From the NCBI GenBank assembly GCA_920105625.2, contig OV050030.1, forward strand, positions 426,176,740 to 426,240,739: a stretch of DNA of 64,000 nucleotides, read 5' to 3'. Made by a program: the position numbers and the translations under genes. The stretch comes from Clusia tigrina (taxonomy: Eukaryota > Arthropoda > Insecta > Diptera > Clusiidae). Of the stretch, positions 45,060 through 56,450 are shown one piece after another. Every line of letters starts with the position of its first letter. The first letter of the stretch is position 1. The notes beneath the pieces were generated by a model. The model saw only the letters and a program-made list of their open reading frames with translations. It was not told where the DNA came from and did not search any database.

Positions 45060-45510
45060 CAGAGAATACAGAGAAATGACTCTTGTTTTGCGCACACTAA
45101 CACATGTGCAAAATTGTAGTGGTGTGGTTGATTTTTTCCAGAACCAATGATAAACACACCTATCCATATAGGCAACTAATGATAAACAAGGACAATTTTT
45201 TCTAAACGTCCGAAAATTTACCGTTTATTTGTCGGTTCTCTGTGTCCTCTGCCCTGCTACCAGAGAACACAGAGAACCGACACTTAAACGTTCAATTTTC
45301 TTACGTTTAAAAAAACCGTCTTAGTTTATCATTAGTTGCCTATATGGATAGGTTTGTTTATCATTAGTTGCCTATATGGATAGGTTTGTTTATCTTTGGT
45401 TAACCAGAATTCTGATGAAAATCAGCCACACTACTACAGTTTTGCGCATGTGAATTGTGCGTAAAACGAGAGACGTTCAAGTGTCGATTCTCTGTATTCT
45501 CTGCTCTGCT
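45060..45510. mobile_element. Two MITE units in inverted head-to-head arrangement
   Basis: Unit 1 (45,060-45,249) starts CAGAGAATACAGAGAA and ends TTCTCTGTGTCCTCTG. Unit 2 (45,263-45,501 or so) starts CAGAGAACACAGAGAA and ends TTCTCTGTATTCTCTG. Interiors are approximate reverse complements of each other (CCTATCCATATAGG, TTTTGCGCA, AAACGT). Short words CCTGCT(A)C recur before unit 1, between the units and after unit 2 (CCCTGCTAC, CTCTGCTAC), which looks like 8-9 bp target duplications at one repeated site. Unit 2 also has an internal tandem of TTAGTTGCCTATATGGATAG. Confidence 0.7.
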
Positions 45511-48500
45511 ACTGTGTTGACAAAGAAAGAAACAACAAAAATTGTGCGGCGAATTTAAATTTGTTTGCTTTGAAATTTTACAACAACACCATCCAGAATT
45601 ATGACTTAAAATGATCTCGCCGCAGCCTGAAGCAACTGTTGTGCAAAATGCCACGAATTCTCAATGGAGTTTCTTTCCATTGTGAGCTACATTCTGAGCC
45701 ATTGTTGTCGTTCTAAATTTTGCTGCCTTGGCGGTTACCCAAGGGTTGGCTTTGGCTGCTTGGATGGATGAGAAAATGCGGTCTCCGTACAGTTGTTGCC
45801 AGCAGTTGTTGTGACGTTCGTTGTGTGTGTAACTGCGGACGTTTTGTTTTTCTGCGGTTGTTTTATATGAGGGCAGTAGCCTTTAATCGAGTTCAACGTA
45901 AGCGATGAGAAAACAGAAAAACATTTATTTTAGATATTTTCTCTCAGCAATTAACACACTATTGTTACATTGCGAAGTGAGCTGGGCGGGCTGACGATGC
46001 TTGTCTACGCGCTGATCATGCCCAGACGCCACATAAATTTACTCATCATAATGTAGCAGCATAAATTGCCGGCTGTCAGCCAGAGCCACCATTCATATCA
46101 GTCAGTCGCAAATTTACGCCCGGCACTCACACGCACACGCACTGGCACAGCCGCGGCTCATTCACTGAGTCAGTCACTCTGCATAATCGCACTTAAATCC
46201 GGCCGTAAAAATGTATTTTTAAATTTCACTATAAAGAAACACTGAACTCTGGGGTCCTGGTCTGGCGCTGGTGTTACAAATTATGCGCTCTACACGCTCC
46301 ATGCCAAGCACATCCATCCAACGGCAGCCAACCAGCCAGCCAGCCAACCAACCCACCAACCGACCAGCGAACGAAGCGACGGATGTGATTTTGTCGTCAT
46401 TTATTTTTGCATTTTTTCTTTGTTTGTTTGTTTGCCGCGCTTGTTGGTGACACTAAAAAAACAACAGCAAACAGCAACAGCAACAGCAACAGCAACAGTA
46501 GCAACAGCAGCAATAACAACTACAGCAACAGCGGAACATCAGCAACAACAAACAAGGCGGCGAAATTCTGTAACGGCGCATAAATAAAGCGGAATTTGAA
46601 TAAAATCGAAATGTTGAGAAAACAAATGGCGCCAATTACGCCGCCAGGTCTGTAGTGGGGTGGAAGTCCCGTCCCCGTCCGCCCCCCAGACAAACCGTTG
46701 CGAGGGAGTTGATGAGGCCACATTGGATAAAAATAAGTTTTGTAATCTTCTTTTATTGCATCTCTTCGTTTTATTTAGCACATGGACACAACTCCTCGAG
46801 CTATTAAGAGGCTGGATTCTCAGCACGCCGCTTTTTGGAGGCTGCTTTAAAGCGCTTAAATTTTTATAGGTTTATGTGCTTTGATTTAATGTTTTTCACG
46901 CCCCTAACGTGACGTGGCGCAGTGATGCGTAAGAGACGCCAAGACACGCGCCATAGAAGAGGATCAGGTACTCTATCGAAGCCCGCTCTTGCAGCTCTCT
47001 ATGCCGGCACATTTCGAAGGGGAGGAAGTTGGTGTGGTGAGCAGGTAGGAGATGGAAGTGGAAATGATGCTAGTTCATCAAACTCACATATCCAATTGTT
47101 GAAACCCACACGAGAAGCAAACAAATTTGAATGCATTTCAGTTATTGTTGTTCGTGTCGCTGTTGGTGTTGTCTGTGCAGTGTCCATGACCAACTGCAAC
47201 ACTAAAGACAGCCTCTTCTTCGCTCATAGTCGTAAGCGCAGGTAACCAACCAACCGACCAACCACAAAAGAAGTTGCAGAGAAGTTAACAACAACAAAAA
47301 GGGCCCACAAAGCAACATCCCAGACGTTGGTTCGGAATGTATCCGTGCAGAGCGGCAAGTTTAGCCGAAATGAAAGAACAACGTCGCGGCGTGCCCACGA
47401 AACGAGCAACACTTAAAATTGTGAAGCGAATGGCAGCTGCTACATGCGGCGCGGAGCTGCTTCTTCCCTCAGCCAAGACAAGCCAAGATAAGGCAAGCAG
47501 GGCCCAGCGCACCAGCATTCACCAGGCACGACAACGTTTTAGTTGCATTTTGGGGTTGTGCTGTGGCCCGCATAAAGGTGTACGATAGGACAATTTGAAA
47601 GTAAAATTAAATGCGCGCGCATGCGCAGCCAAGCAACCAACGACAATAGCAGCAGCTGCCAAGCTGCCAGGCTCCTGTGTGCTCTTTTCGCCATCCTCAC
47701 AGTTGCTCGCCAGCTTTGCAGATTCACCTGGATATGCACGCACAAGAAGCAAAAATTCAATTAATTGCACTTTTTGCAGGTCTGCTCGAAGCGAGTAACG
47801 AAAAGGATGCTGTTGCCGTTCATTTTATGCAGAACTGGAGTCAATCAATGCAGTTCCAAAAGGGAAAAAATGTTCCAAATTGGTTTGTAACGTAATTAAA
47901 CCAGGAATGCAATAACGCAAAAAAACAAATTTTAAAGGAAATTTGTTTTGCTGCTTTTGTTTAACAACATCATCAGCAATTGGCATTTGGCTGCTTTCAT
48001 AAACGAGTGTGTCCGGAGTGGGCAAATAAGTAAATTGAGAAATTGAAGTCATCAAGAAGATAGGAAAAATTGATATGAGCCACTTAAAACTTTCAACTTC
48101 ACTCGCTGAGAAGTCAGTGAGTAGGAATATAATTCCATCATTCATCTAGTAAAGTACTACAATCTATAATTGTGCCACCACATACTGGGCGCATTCCTAC
48201 TATTGAGAGAGAGTGCAAATAACTCATTTGCATACGGCTTCGTTACTGTGAGTAAAGATGCCCGACAGATGTAGGGGAATTTTCTCCAATTTTGTGGGAC
48301 TCGCAAGGATGTTGGGGAATTGTAAAATAAAATAAAATGTTTGGGGAACTTCAAGGATTCATCATGATGAAGAAGAATAACATGACTATATTATTACTAC
48401 TATATTTTTTCAATACTTTGTTCTTATTTTTTATGAAAAGTTTTGCTTTCTTTATTGATTTTTTCTTTTGAATGTTTCGAATCAATGACTTTGAGTGCAA

Positions 48501-50096
48501 TATCTTTTTCAGTTAATTAGAATATATTAAAAAATTTATTTTTTCACATGATTTTGTTGTATATAATTGTTTAATTATGAAAATCCAATTTATATTTGAT
48601 TGTTTTTATACAACTTTTGTTCTTTCCAATAATTTGAATAAATGTCCTTGAACTTTGATCCATTAAAAAACTGGTTTGAATTGAATTTCTATAAAAAGTG
48701 ACCAAAATAGTTTGAAATATATCAAAATGTAGACTGAGGTGAATTCGGGAAGAGTTTGGGGAACCTGAAAATTGGGGAGTTCGTAAAGTTTAATTGGCTT
48801 CCCTGACTGTGAGGCACAAAAGAAGTATGCACTGAAGATGCTGTCTCTTCTCCCTTAATGAATTTATCTCCATTAGAACGTGCTGGAATAATACATAAAG
48901 CGAACAGCATGGGATTCGTATCGATGACACAGTTTAATGAATTGACTGTTGAAGTGATAAGAATAAAATTTAGTCTGTGGAATTACTTGTATTCAATACT
49001 TTTTCTTTAGTAAATAAAATTATAATATTATTCGTGAATTAAGATTATTTATCATGAATTTCTCGGAATTGACGACTCATTATTCAGATTATTCATTAAT
49101 ATAATCCAGTGATGCGTAATTTTAGCATGAATAAATTTGTGTTTTAACAGATTTGTTCAATTACGCCACATGATTTGAAAACGTATCAGACTGCCACCAT
49201 AAAATATTTTTGAGATATAGGCAAACAAATCTCCCTCTACCTATGATTATTGTTACTGTCTTCCCACTCTCTCACCCAATATCGCCTGATGAGGGGCCCA
49301 TTTTCACCGAGCCTGACGGCAGTTTCAGGCTGCAAGTCATGAGGCCACTTTCCTTGGAACCATAATAATTTTTTTAGTAAGAAGCATTTGGTACAGGTAT
49401 AAATTTATATAGGTACGCGAATGGCGTGCCACGGTTTGCCCGCCGCCGATTGTTATACATTGTATTGGAGACAGACAATTTTACAGATAAGCAGACATGA
49501 CAACGCAAGGCGGAAATGTCATTTTTTTATTTTTTGTGTGTGTATTTTGTTTGTTTCCTTACGCAGCCAGACACTTGACACGCTACACTAGGTCCGCGGG
49601 TGTGTGTGCCCGTTCAGGCTACCTTAGCAGTCAATAAATGAACGCGTGAGATTACCGCAAACCGTCATGAGTTTCAATTAACCGGCGTATAACGAATTTT
49701 CATCGTGTGTTTGTGTGCAATGAATGCAGAAGTGGGGTTTATTGGGCTTTATTACCGATACGCCAGTCTATTGGCAAATATTTACGTACACATTCAGTTG
49801 TGTATTTTTGTCATTGATAATTTCAATGTAATGACCCAATTATTGCTTTCATTGTGAAGATATTTGATACAATTTATTCAATATTACCACAGATAATTAT
49901 CGACGATTAGGCAACGACTCGAAGTTGCGCTACACTAGATAGGTGTAGTTTAGTAATGAAATCTTATGAGCTACGAAAAGTATACACGAGTTGTATTCTT
50001 CATGACTACCTTACGAGTAGCAGTGTTGGTATCCAACCTTTGTAAACCGAACGAAAATGTCACTGATTTGGAATATACAGAAAAAGTGGCATTAGC
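45511..50096. other. Long intergenic region
   Basis: Contains a (CCAG/CCAA)n-like run near 46,330-46,362, a (CAGCAA)n run at about 46,465-46,535 and a very AT-rich block 48.4-49.2 kb. Open frames in 46.6-47.9 kb are short and overlap on both strands without domain content. Regulatory DNA or introns of an unseen gene are possible. Confidence 0.45.
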
Positions 50097-50531
50097 TATA
50101 TAGTCTCTGAAATATAGTCTCTGAAATATAGTCTCTGATATATAGTCTCCGAAATATAGTCTCTGATATATAGTCTCTGAAATATAGTCTCTGAAATATA
50201 GTCTCTGAAATATAGTCTCTGAAATATAGTCTCTGAAATATAGCCTCTGAAATATAGTCTCTGAAATATAGTCTCTGATATATAGCCTCTGAAATATAGC
50301 CTCTGAAATATAGTCGCTGATATATAGCCTCTGAAATATAGTCTCTGATATATAGCCTCTGAAATATAGCCTCTGAAATATAGTCTCTGAAATATAGTCT
50401 CTGATATATAGCCTCTGAAATATAGCCTCTGAAATATAGTCGCTGATATATAGCCTCTGAAATATAGTCTCTGAAATATAGTCTCTGAAATATAGTCTCT
50501 GATATATAGCCTTTGAAATATAGTTTCTGAA
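50097..50531. repeat. 14-bp minisatellite, about 31 copies
   Basis: The unit is TAGTCTCTGAAATA with variants at the third, sixth and eleventh positions (TAGCCTC, TAGTCGC, GATATA). The length of 14 cycles through all three frames, and no frame has a stop on the minus strand, so it yields a 159-codon pseudo-frame of YISEAIFQRLYFRD-type repeats. No promoter or splice evidence for expression. Confidence 0.92.
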
Positions 50532-50939
50532 ATCTATGATTCGATCTCTTTCTCCACATCATACCAGACACTTAAGTAGGGGAAAAGTAGTACCCAGTAT
50601 TCATAAATCTCTAAATTATATAGCAGTATGAATGGAGAGACTCATCGACGGCTTGAAGAAATTGAAGAAATGAGCCACGAAAGTATAGCCATGTACTGAA
50701 AGTATCACAATCACCCATTTCAGCAGACAGTTTATAGTTTGCAAAGTTAATTAAACTCACGAACCGGACCGCAAGTTTGTATTCGAATGAGTGTGTGTGA
50801 AGCTGTGGGTCCCCGTGGTAGGTGGAAAGTAGGTGTGGGACTCTAACCCAACTAAATCCACCTTTGCTTTGATCCCGTGGGTCCCCGTGGTACATTCACG
50901 GGGCAGGCTGAGAGTTTACTTCACTCTCGAATCTTGGTC

Positions 50940-51590
50940 ATTCCAACGGCTTTAACTCGCTAAACCTCAAGCGCTTTGGTCGTCGTATCTTACTTGCTTC
51001 ATGATACCGACCAATACATCCGCTGCTGTATCCCAGGCCTCCTGTAACCCAAGCATGTACCGGAGAACACCACCTGGGGCCTCATTCTCTCTTATATAAC
51101 GCTCTAGCAGGCGTTTTGCCCCCGAAAATCTGCCGCAGTCCATCAACACTTGTTCTGCATTCTCATAGCTGCCAACACAGTACAGGCAGTATGGGTTCTC
51201 CACATGTCTGTACTTGTGCAGGTACTTTCGAAAGCATCCGTGTTCCGATAGGAATTGCGTTAAGTGGTAGTTAACCTCACCGTGTCTTCGGGCGATCCAT
51301 ACTTGTATGTTTGGGATCAGCTCATGAGTCCACCGTCCTTTGGTGGATATATCACATCTTTCCTGCCATTCATTTTGTGAGTTCTTTCTGATTGACTAAA
51401 TTTTGGCTGGATCCCTTTTGTCTTGGCTATTCAGGTTTCCAATGGCCGCGTCGAGATCCATTGGCATATCCGTCACCCGATATAGTCCTAAATGCACAGC
51501 ATACTCTCATTGTTCTTAGCCTGTAGGCCGTTGTGACACCTCTCAGATACGCTTTGCAGCTTGTTGCTGGATCCAATATGGGTGCTGCGT
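50940..51590 (-). mobile_element. 5'-truncated R1/LOA-type LINE
   Basis: Minus-strand translation gives STKGRWTHELIPNIQVWIAR, RRHGEVNYHLTQFLSEHGCF, then NPYCLYCVGSYENAEQVLMD with CGRF: the RT-distal region and C-x2-C-H/C knuckle typical of R1/LOA/jockey-like ORF2. Upstream, a frame-shifted RVCCAFRTISGDG fragment corresponds to the 'R.TCAFRTVSGDA' block. The frame stops at 50,967. Frameshifts and truncation near 51,590 make it inactive. Confidence 0.8.
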
Positions 51591-52444
51591 ACATTCAAAT
51601 GGAGGTATTAAAGCTGTGCGAGTGTGCTCGAATGTGTGTGGATGTGTATGAGTCAGTGTGAGTGTCTGAACAAGATTCATATTTAATGTTATTCATGTTG
51701 CAACGTTAGAATCAATTTTACAACACAAAAAATAAGTAATAATAGAAAAAAAAAACAATAATTACAAGCGGAGACCTTCACGTAAAAAATTCAAAAATTA
51801 TAAACTGCGAGTACAATTGACAGTCGCGGTTGCGGACGCGACCATGAATCGCAATATGTAATTTGTATGCCATTTAATTTGTGTATGGCCGAGGAATGTC
51901 GGTATTCCAATTATGACAATTGTAAGTGAGTCAAATTTCCGGTCTAGAAAATGGTCAAACTAAAAAGTTCCGTAAACGAGGTCGACACAAACTCCCAGAC
52001 TCACCTCTTTGCCACATGAAGCAGTTCAAATTAACAAAGGACATCGAGGTAGAAATAGTCACAAGAACAGAGAACAACAACGAAAGCAAAATCGTATTAA
52101 ATGATGATTGTTTGTTTGGAAAATTTTGCGTTTAATCATATGCATAAGCTAACCAGTCCTCTTTAAGTATCGCTAAACCACTTAATTATACACGGGTAAG
52201 TCCCCTTAGTCACTTATACTATCATTAATTTTTCCTAGAGACTCTACTGCCTGCAGTTGCCTAGTTAACAGTTCTGACCTTCAGAGCTGGCCTTAAAACC
52301 GCTCGTAATATAGGTCAAAGTTCTATGGAAGCCAGAACCGGACCCTCAAAGTTCCCCACCCATTCTAAGCACACGGAATCAGGCGAGTAATTTATGACAA
52401 AAGCTGTTTTAATATTGAAAAATTAATTGAAATTAATACACACA

Positions 52445-52475
<31 letters not shown>

Positions 52476-53395
52476 GTACACACACACACACAGGCGAGTG
52501 TATAAAAATTCAAATATTTTCTCCTTCAAGCCATGTATTGAAATTATTACTTTAAACGCTTATAGAAAAGCGTTCCATATCGAAGGTTAAGCGTTTTTTT
52601 TTTATCGTCTTTTCAAATACATTTTTTTACGTTTTTTTTCGTTTGTTGTATTTTGTTTTGTCTGTTTTCTGTTAGCGCATTTATTTATATACAATTTTAT
52701 TTAAACTGTGTTTTATGTTAATTTTATTTTATTGTTGTTGTTGTTGGTTTTTATGGAAGCAGAAAGGTCAATTAGTTTGCACGCATGACTCCATTAAGTG
52801 AGCCGCTTAGATGCATCATCATCATCATCAAGCAAAAGCAAAGGGAGCTTAACTCCGAAACTCCTTGACTCAGTGTAAATGAATGAAGCCTTCAAATTTC
52901 GAAATTGGGGTTTTTTTTGTAATGAATTAAAATTAATTAACAATTATTGAGTAGTGTGGAGAGTGACACGTCAATGGCATTCAATGGAATGATTGTTTTG
53001 TGCAAGAAACTACGCTGTGGAGATGAGCAACTTGTTTTATCGGAGTAGGACTGACAGTTTAAAGGTAAGGTGGATAGAGTTGGAACACTCGGTAGAATTT
53101 AGTTATGAAGATTATCGCTTAAAGTTTGCACCGCATGTACATAGTATTTACCCGTACTACCAGAGTATCAATTGTCCTAATCGCTGATCGCTTGTTCATT
53201 TCTTGTTTCCAGAAAGCAACTCCACTAGACCAGTGGACACATACTGGTTCATTATCAGGGGCCAATGTATATCTTCTATGCTGCTCATTCTATTAGTTAG
53301 TTAGTTATGTGAATTCCGAAGACTTACTTTACTTTGAAGCATGGAAGGAGTTTCAAATACTGAGTCGTGAGATTCGGACCTTCCCTCTGTAAATA
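51591..53395. other. Intergenic DNA
   Basis: Simple repeats include (ATC)n at about 52,815-52,830 and T-rich tracts at 52.6-52.7 kb. Open frames such as 51,926-52,135 and 52,993-53,187 have no recognisable domain. Confidence 0.45.
52437..52492. repeat. (CA)n(CG)n(CA)n alternating tract
   Basis: About 55 bases of almost uninterrupted purine-pyrimidine alternation: CA repeats, then eight CG/GC steps, a TA, then CA repeats again. This is the sequence pattern with the highest propensity for left-handed Z-DNA. Confidence 0.9.
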
Positions 53396-53399
53396 TCGG

Positions 53400-53990
53400 C
53401 ATCCCACTGGCAATAGCCAAGCTCGATATCAATCGAGCTGACGCCTACAAATCCTGTGTTGATGAAGAATCCTGCCACACGGCCAGACCAACTTTGGCAA
53501 GAATAAACAAAAACATAACCAATCAACTTCTTCGACTTGATCGCGTATCACTGTCGACAACTGTGACGGTTTTGACCGGCCACTGTATACTGGGAAAGCA
53601 CGGAGAAAGACTGGGCCTACCCTCAAACGAATTTTGACGAGGCTGTGGTTCCGAGGAAGAGGACGAGACGGTTTTCCACCTCTTATGTCGCTGCCCATCC
53701 TTGGGCAGAAAAAGAAATCACACTTTTGATGCCCCATTTCTATGTGTCAATACCTATCCCAGGTATTGACATATCATAGGGGTTGGGCTGGTTATTATTA
53801 TCAGAAATATTATTATATCTTACACCATAATTAATTATATTTGCAAGGGTTTTGGGAACTGAGTACTAGCAACTTAGGCCTTCGACTCGAAGAGACAAAC
53901 ATTGATAAAGAAGTATTTTGAGACGATGCCCTAAGGAGGGTGCCAACCCGCAGCCCATGTCTGTGAGAATAGCCTGCTTATCACGGACAC
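53400..53990 (+). mobile_element. LINE 3' end relic
   Basis: The plus-strand translation includes TVTVLTGHCILGKHGERLGL, a stop, then GCGSEEEDETVFHLLCRCPS, the RNase H end and C-x2-C...H...C knuckle seen in I/jockey-type LINEs. Its following 3' region (53,825-53,990) matches 43,620-43,780. The in-frame stop and 5' truncation show it is dead. Confidence 0.7.
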
Positions 53991-54189
53991 TGGCAGACGA
54001 ATAATTTATTTAATATATGTCTCCTAAGTCAGCCCAAGCTCAGCCGGTATACTAAATTTTCATTCATCTTGGACACTTGCTCCAACTCTTCAATTTGTCT
54101 TGAAGTTACCTGTAGACTACAACGGAAGTATCCTGTAAAATTAACCATTTCACTTTGGAAATTTTCTCTGCTAGGTCTGGGATTGAAAG

Positions 54190-54545
54190 TTTAAAATTGT
54201 CTCTGAATCTCTTCCAACACCTTCTGATCTAAGATGGAAATGCTAAAATTGTCTCTGGGTCTCTTCCAACACCTCCTGATATGGGTTTGAAAAGTCAAAA
54301 TTGTCACTGAGTCTCTTCGAACACCTCCTGATCTAAGATGGAAATGCTAAAATTGTCTCTGGGTCTCTTCCAACACCTCCTGATCTGAGATTGAAATGAT
54401 AAAATTATCTGTGGGTCTCTTCCAACACATCCTTATCTAGCATTGAAATGCTAAAATTGTCTCTGGGTCTCTTCCAACACCTCCTGATCTAGCATTGAAA
54501 TGCTCAAATTATCTTTGGGTCTCTCCTAACACCTTCTGATAGCAA
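54190..54545. repeat. 52-bp tandem repeat, about 7 copies
   Basis: AAAATTGTCTCTGGGTCTCT followed by TCCAACACCTCCTGATCT recurs with the AAAATT word at 54,192, 54,245, 54,295, 54,347, 54,401, 54,453 and (as CAAATT) 54,505. Confidence 0.9.
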
Positions 54546-55970
54546 AGTTTTCGTAATTGCTGTAAATGTTGAAAACTTACCTGATTTATATTAAATTAAT
54601 CCAATCCAAATAGACAAAAGCGTCCAAATTACACGAAATTACTGCGACGCCGGCGTTCGACACACGCGAACAGCACACTCAGCCACGGATGTGTAATGAA
54701 AATGTTGTTGCACTGCTCGTCCAGCGAATGATGAATGACGATGACGCGCTGATAAAAAATTCGCACTGGCCAACAATGTCAATAATTTTGTTGTCAAACA
54801 ATAAAAACAATTTCAATTCACGAGGAGCGTGCAGCGAGCAGTGAGCGAGGGGGCGACTGAGTGTATTTGTGTGTGTGGAGTTTCCGCTGAGTGTACCCAA
54901 TCAACGAACCAACGCTCGTGGCGGCAGGATGACGTACGGATGTGCGGGTCGGTTCTGCTGGTGGTGGGGGGCAAGTCTCGCTCTTTCTCTCTCTCTCTGC
55001 GTTGCCGACAGTTGATATTTAATTTGTTGTTTATTTTTTGTCGCTGCTATTTTGGTTGTTAAACTTCCTGTGTAGTTATTTATTATTAACGCGTACAATT
55101 ATTTTCAGTCTGTATTCTTTATGACTTATTTTAATACTTTTTTGCACCGATTGAACTTATTCTTTTATTTTTATTTGTGTTTGTAATTTTGTTGTTATTG
55201 TTGTTCTAGCCAATAATTTCACTTTGAGCTTATTTTATGTGTTTTCTGTTAGCTTTGAATATTCTCTTTTTTATTATTATTATCTTCTTTTCCTTTGTTT
55301 TTCTTTTATTTATTTATTTTCGTGTTGTTGTTGTAAATTTCACAATTCCGCCGCGAGCGACCGCTATGCGCTGTTTAGCTTCGCAGATTTAGCAAGTATC
55401 TCGCAGATACTTCACGTATGCCCGCTTGCCTAAAAATGTATCTTGTTCGAATTTGCGCTCTGAACTACTTTTAAATTTTGAAAGTGTGCTGTGTGCTGTT
55501 TGCGCCGACTGCGCTTCTATGGCTCCGTCAGTGCTGTGCAATAATCTGTTTCGCTTTTACGAGTAATTTTGTCCGTCTTATTTTTGGTTTATACTCGCTT
55601 CTTTTATTGTTGTAACGCCAGTCTACCGTAAGTAGGGTAGCTACTGTGGCCAAGTAATTTCTTCAATCAAAAAACTTTAATGCCAACTTTGCATTTATTT
55701 CGTTAATTTTTGTTTTAGTAAAATTTTTACCATATTTGTTGTTGCATGTTTTGCTCTTACCAATCAGTCACACAAGCACACAAACTGCAATTCATGTTCT
55801 AAACACTCACAACTCACGAACTCAACTGATCATCGTCGAGTATCTTGCGCTGCATTTTGTTTGTTTTGTTGAGTAAGCACAGCGAGTGAAACTCAACTTC
55901 ACCACAGACGTTCGCCGCTGTTGAATTTCAAAATGTGCACTGGTGATTTCTTACCGCCACGGATACACAG
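54546..55970. other. Intergenic DNA, less AT-rich around 54.6-55.0 kb
   Basis: A (CT)n run lies near 54,984-54,998 and T-rich tracts with short TTG/TTA repeats at 55.1-55.4 kb. The composition between 54.6 and 55.0 kb and at 55.8-55.95 kb would suit a promoter or 5' leader, but no coding exon can be supported. Confidence 0.4.
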
Positions 55971-55974
55971 CACA

Positions 55975-56450
55975 AAAATTGTTAATAAGCTGTGGACAAT
56001 TTGGAAAATGAAGGCAAATTAGGCAAATTGAAATTAATTACAAAAGTTGTTCATAATATGTGACCAATACGAAAAGTCAATGAAATTTTGGATCAATTAC
56101 AATTACACCCAAAACATTGTTAATAATATGTGAGCAATTAGGAACGTCAATGGAATTTTGGATCAATTACAATTACGCCCAAAAAATTGTTAATAATATG
56201 TGAGCAATTAGGAACGTCAATGGAATTTAGGATCAATGGCAATTACACCGCAAAAATTGTTAATAATATGTGAACCATATGGAAAGTCAATGAAATTTAT
56301 AATCAATTACAATTACACCCAAAATATTCTTAATAAAATGTGAGTAATTAGGAACGTCAATCAAATTTATATCAATTATATTTATAGCAAAGATTGTGTA
56401 GTCAAATATAACAATTTGGAAAGGCAAGGAAATTTCGGATCAATTATAAT
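55975..56450. repeat. 70-bp tandem repeat, about 6 copies
   Basis: TTGTTAATAATATGTGAGCA recurs with starts at about 56,047, 56,117, 56,187, 56,257 and 56,327 (variants included), with ATCAATTACAATTACACCC between. The outer copies are diverged. Confidence 0.88.

Noticed and set aside
50092..50571. 159-codon repetitive open frame
   Set aside because: Fully explained by a stop-free 14-bp minisatellite that is open in every minus-strand frame.
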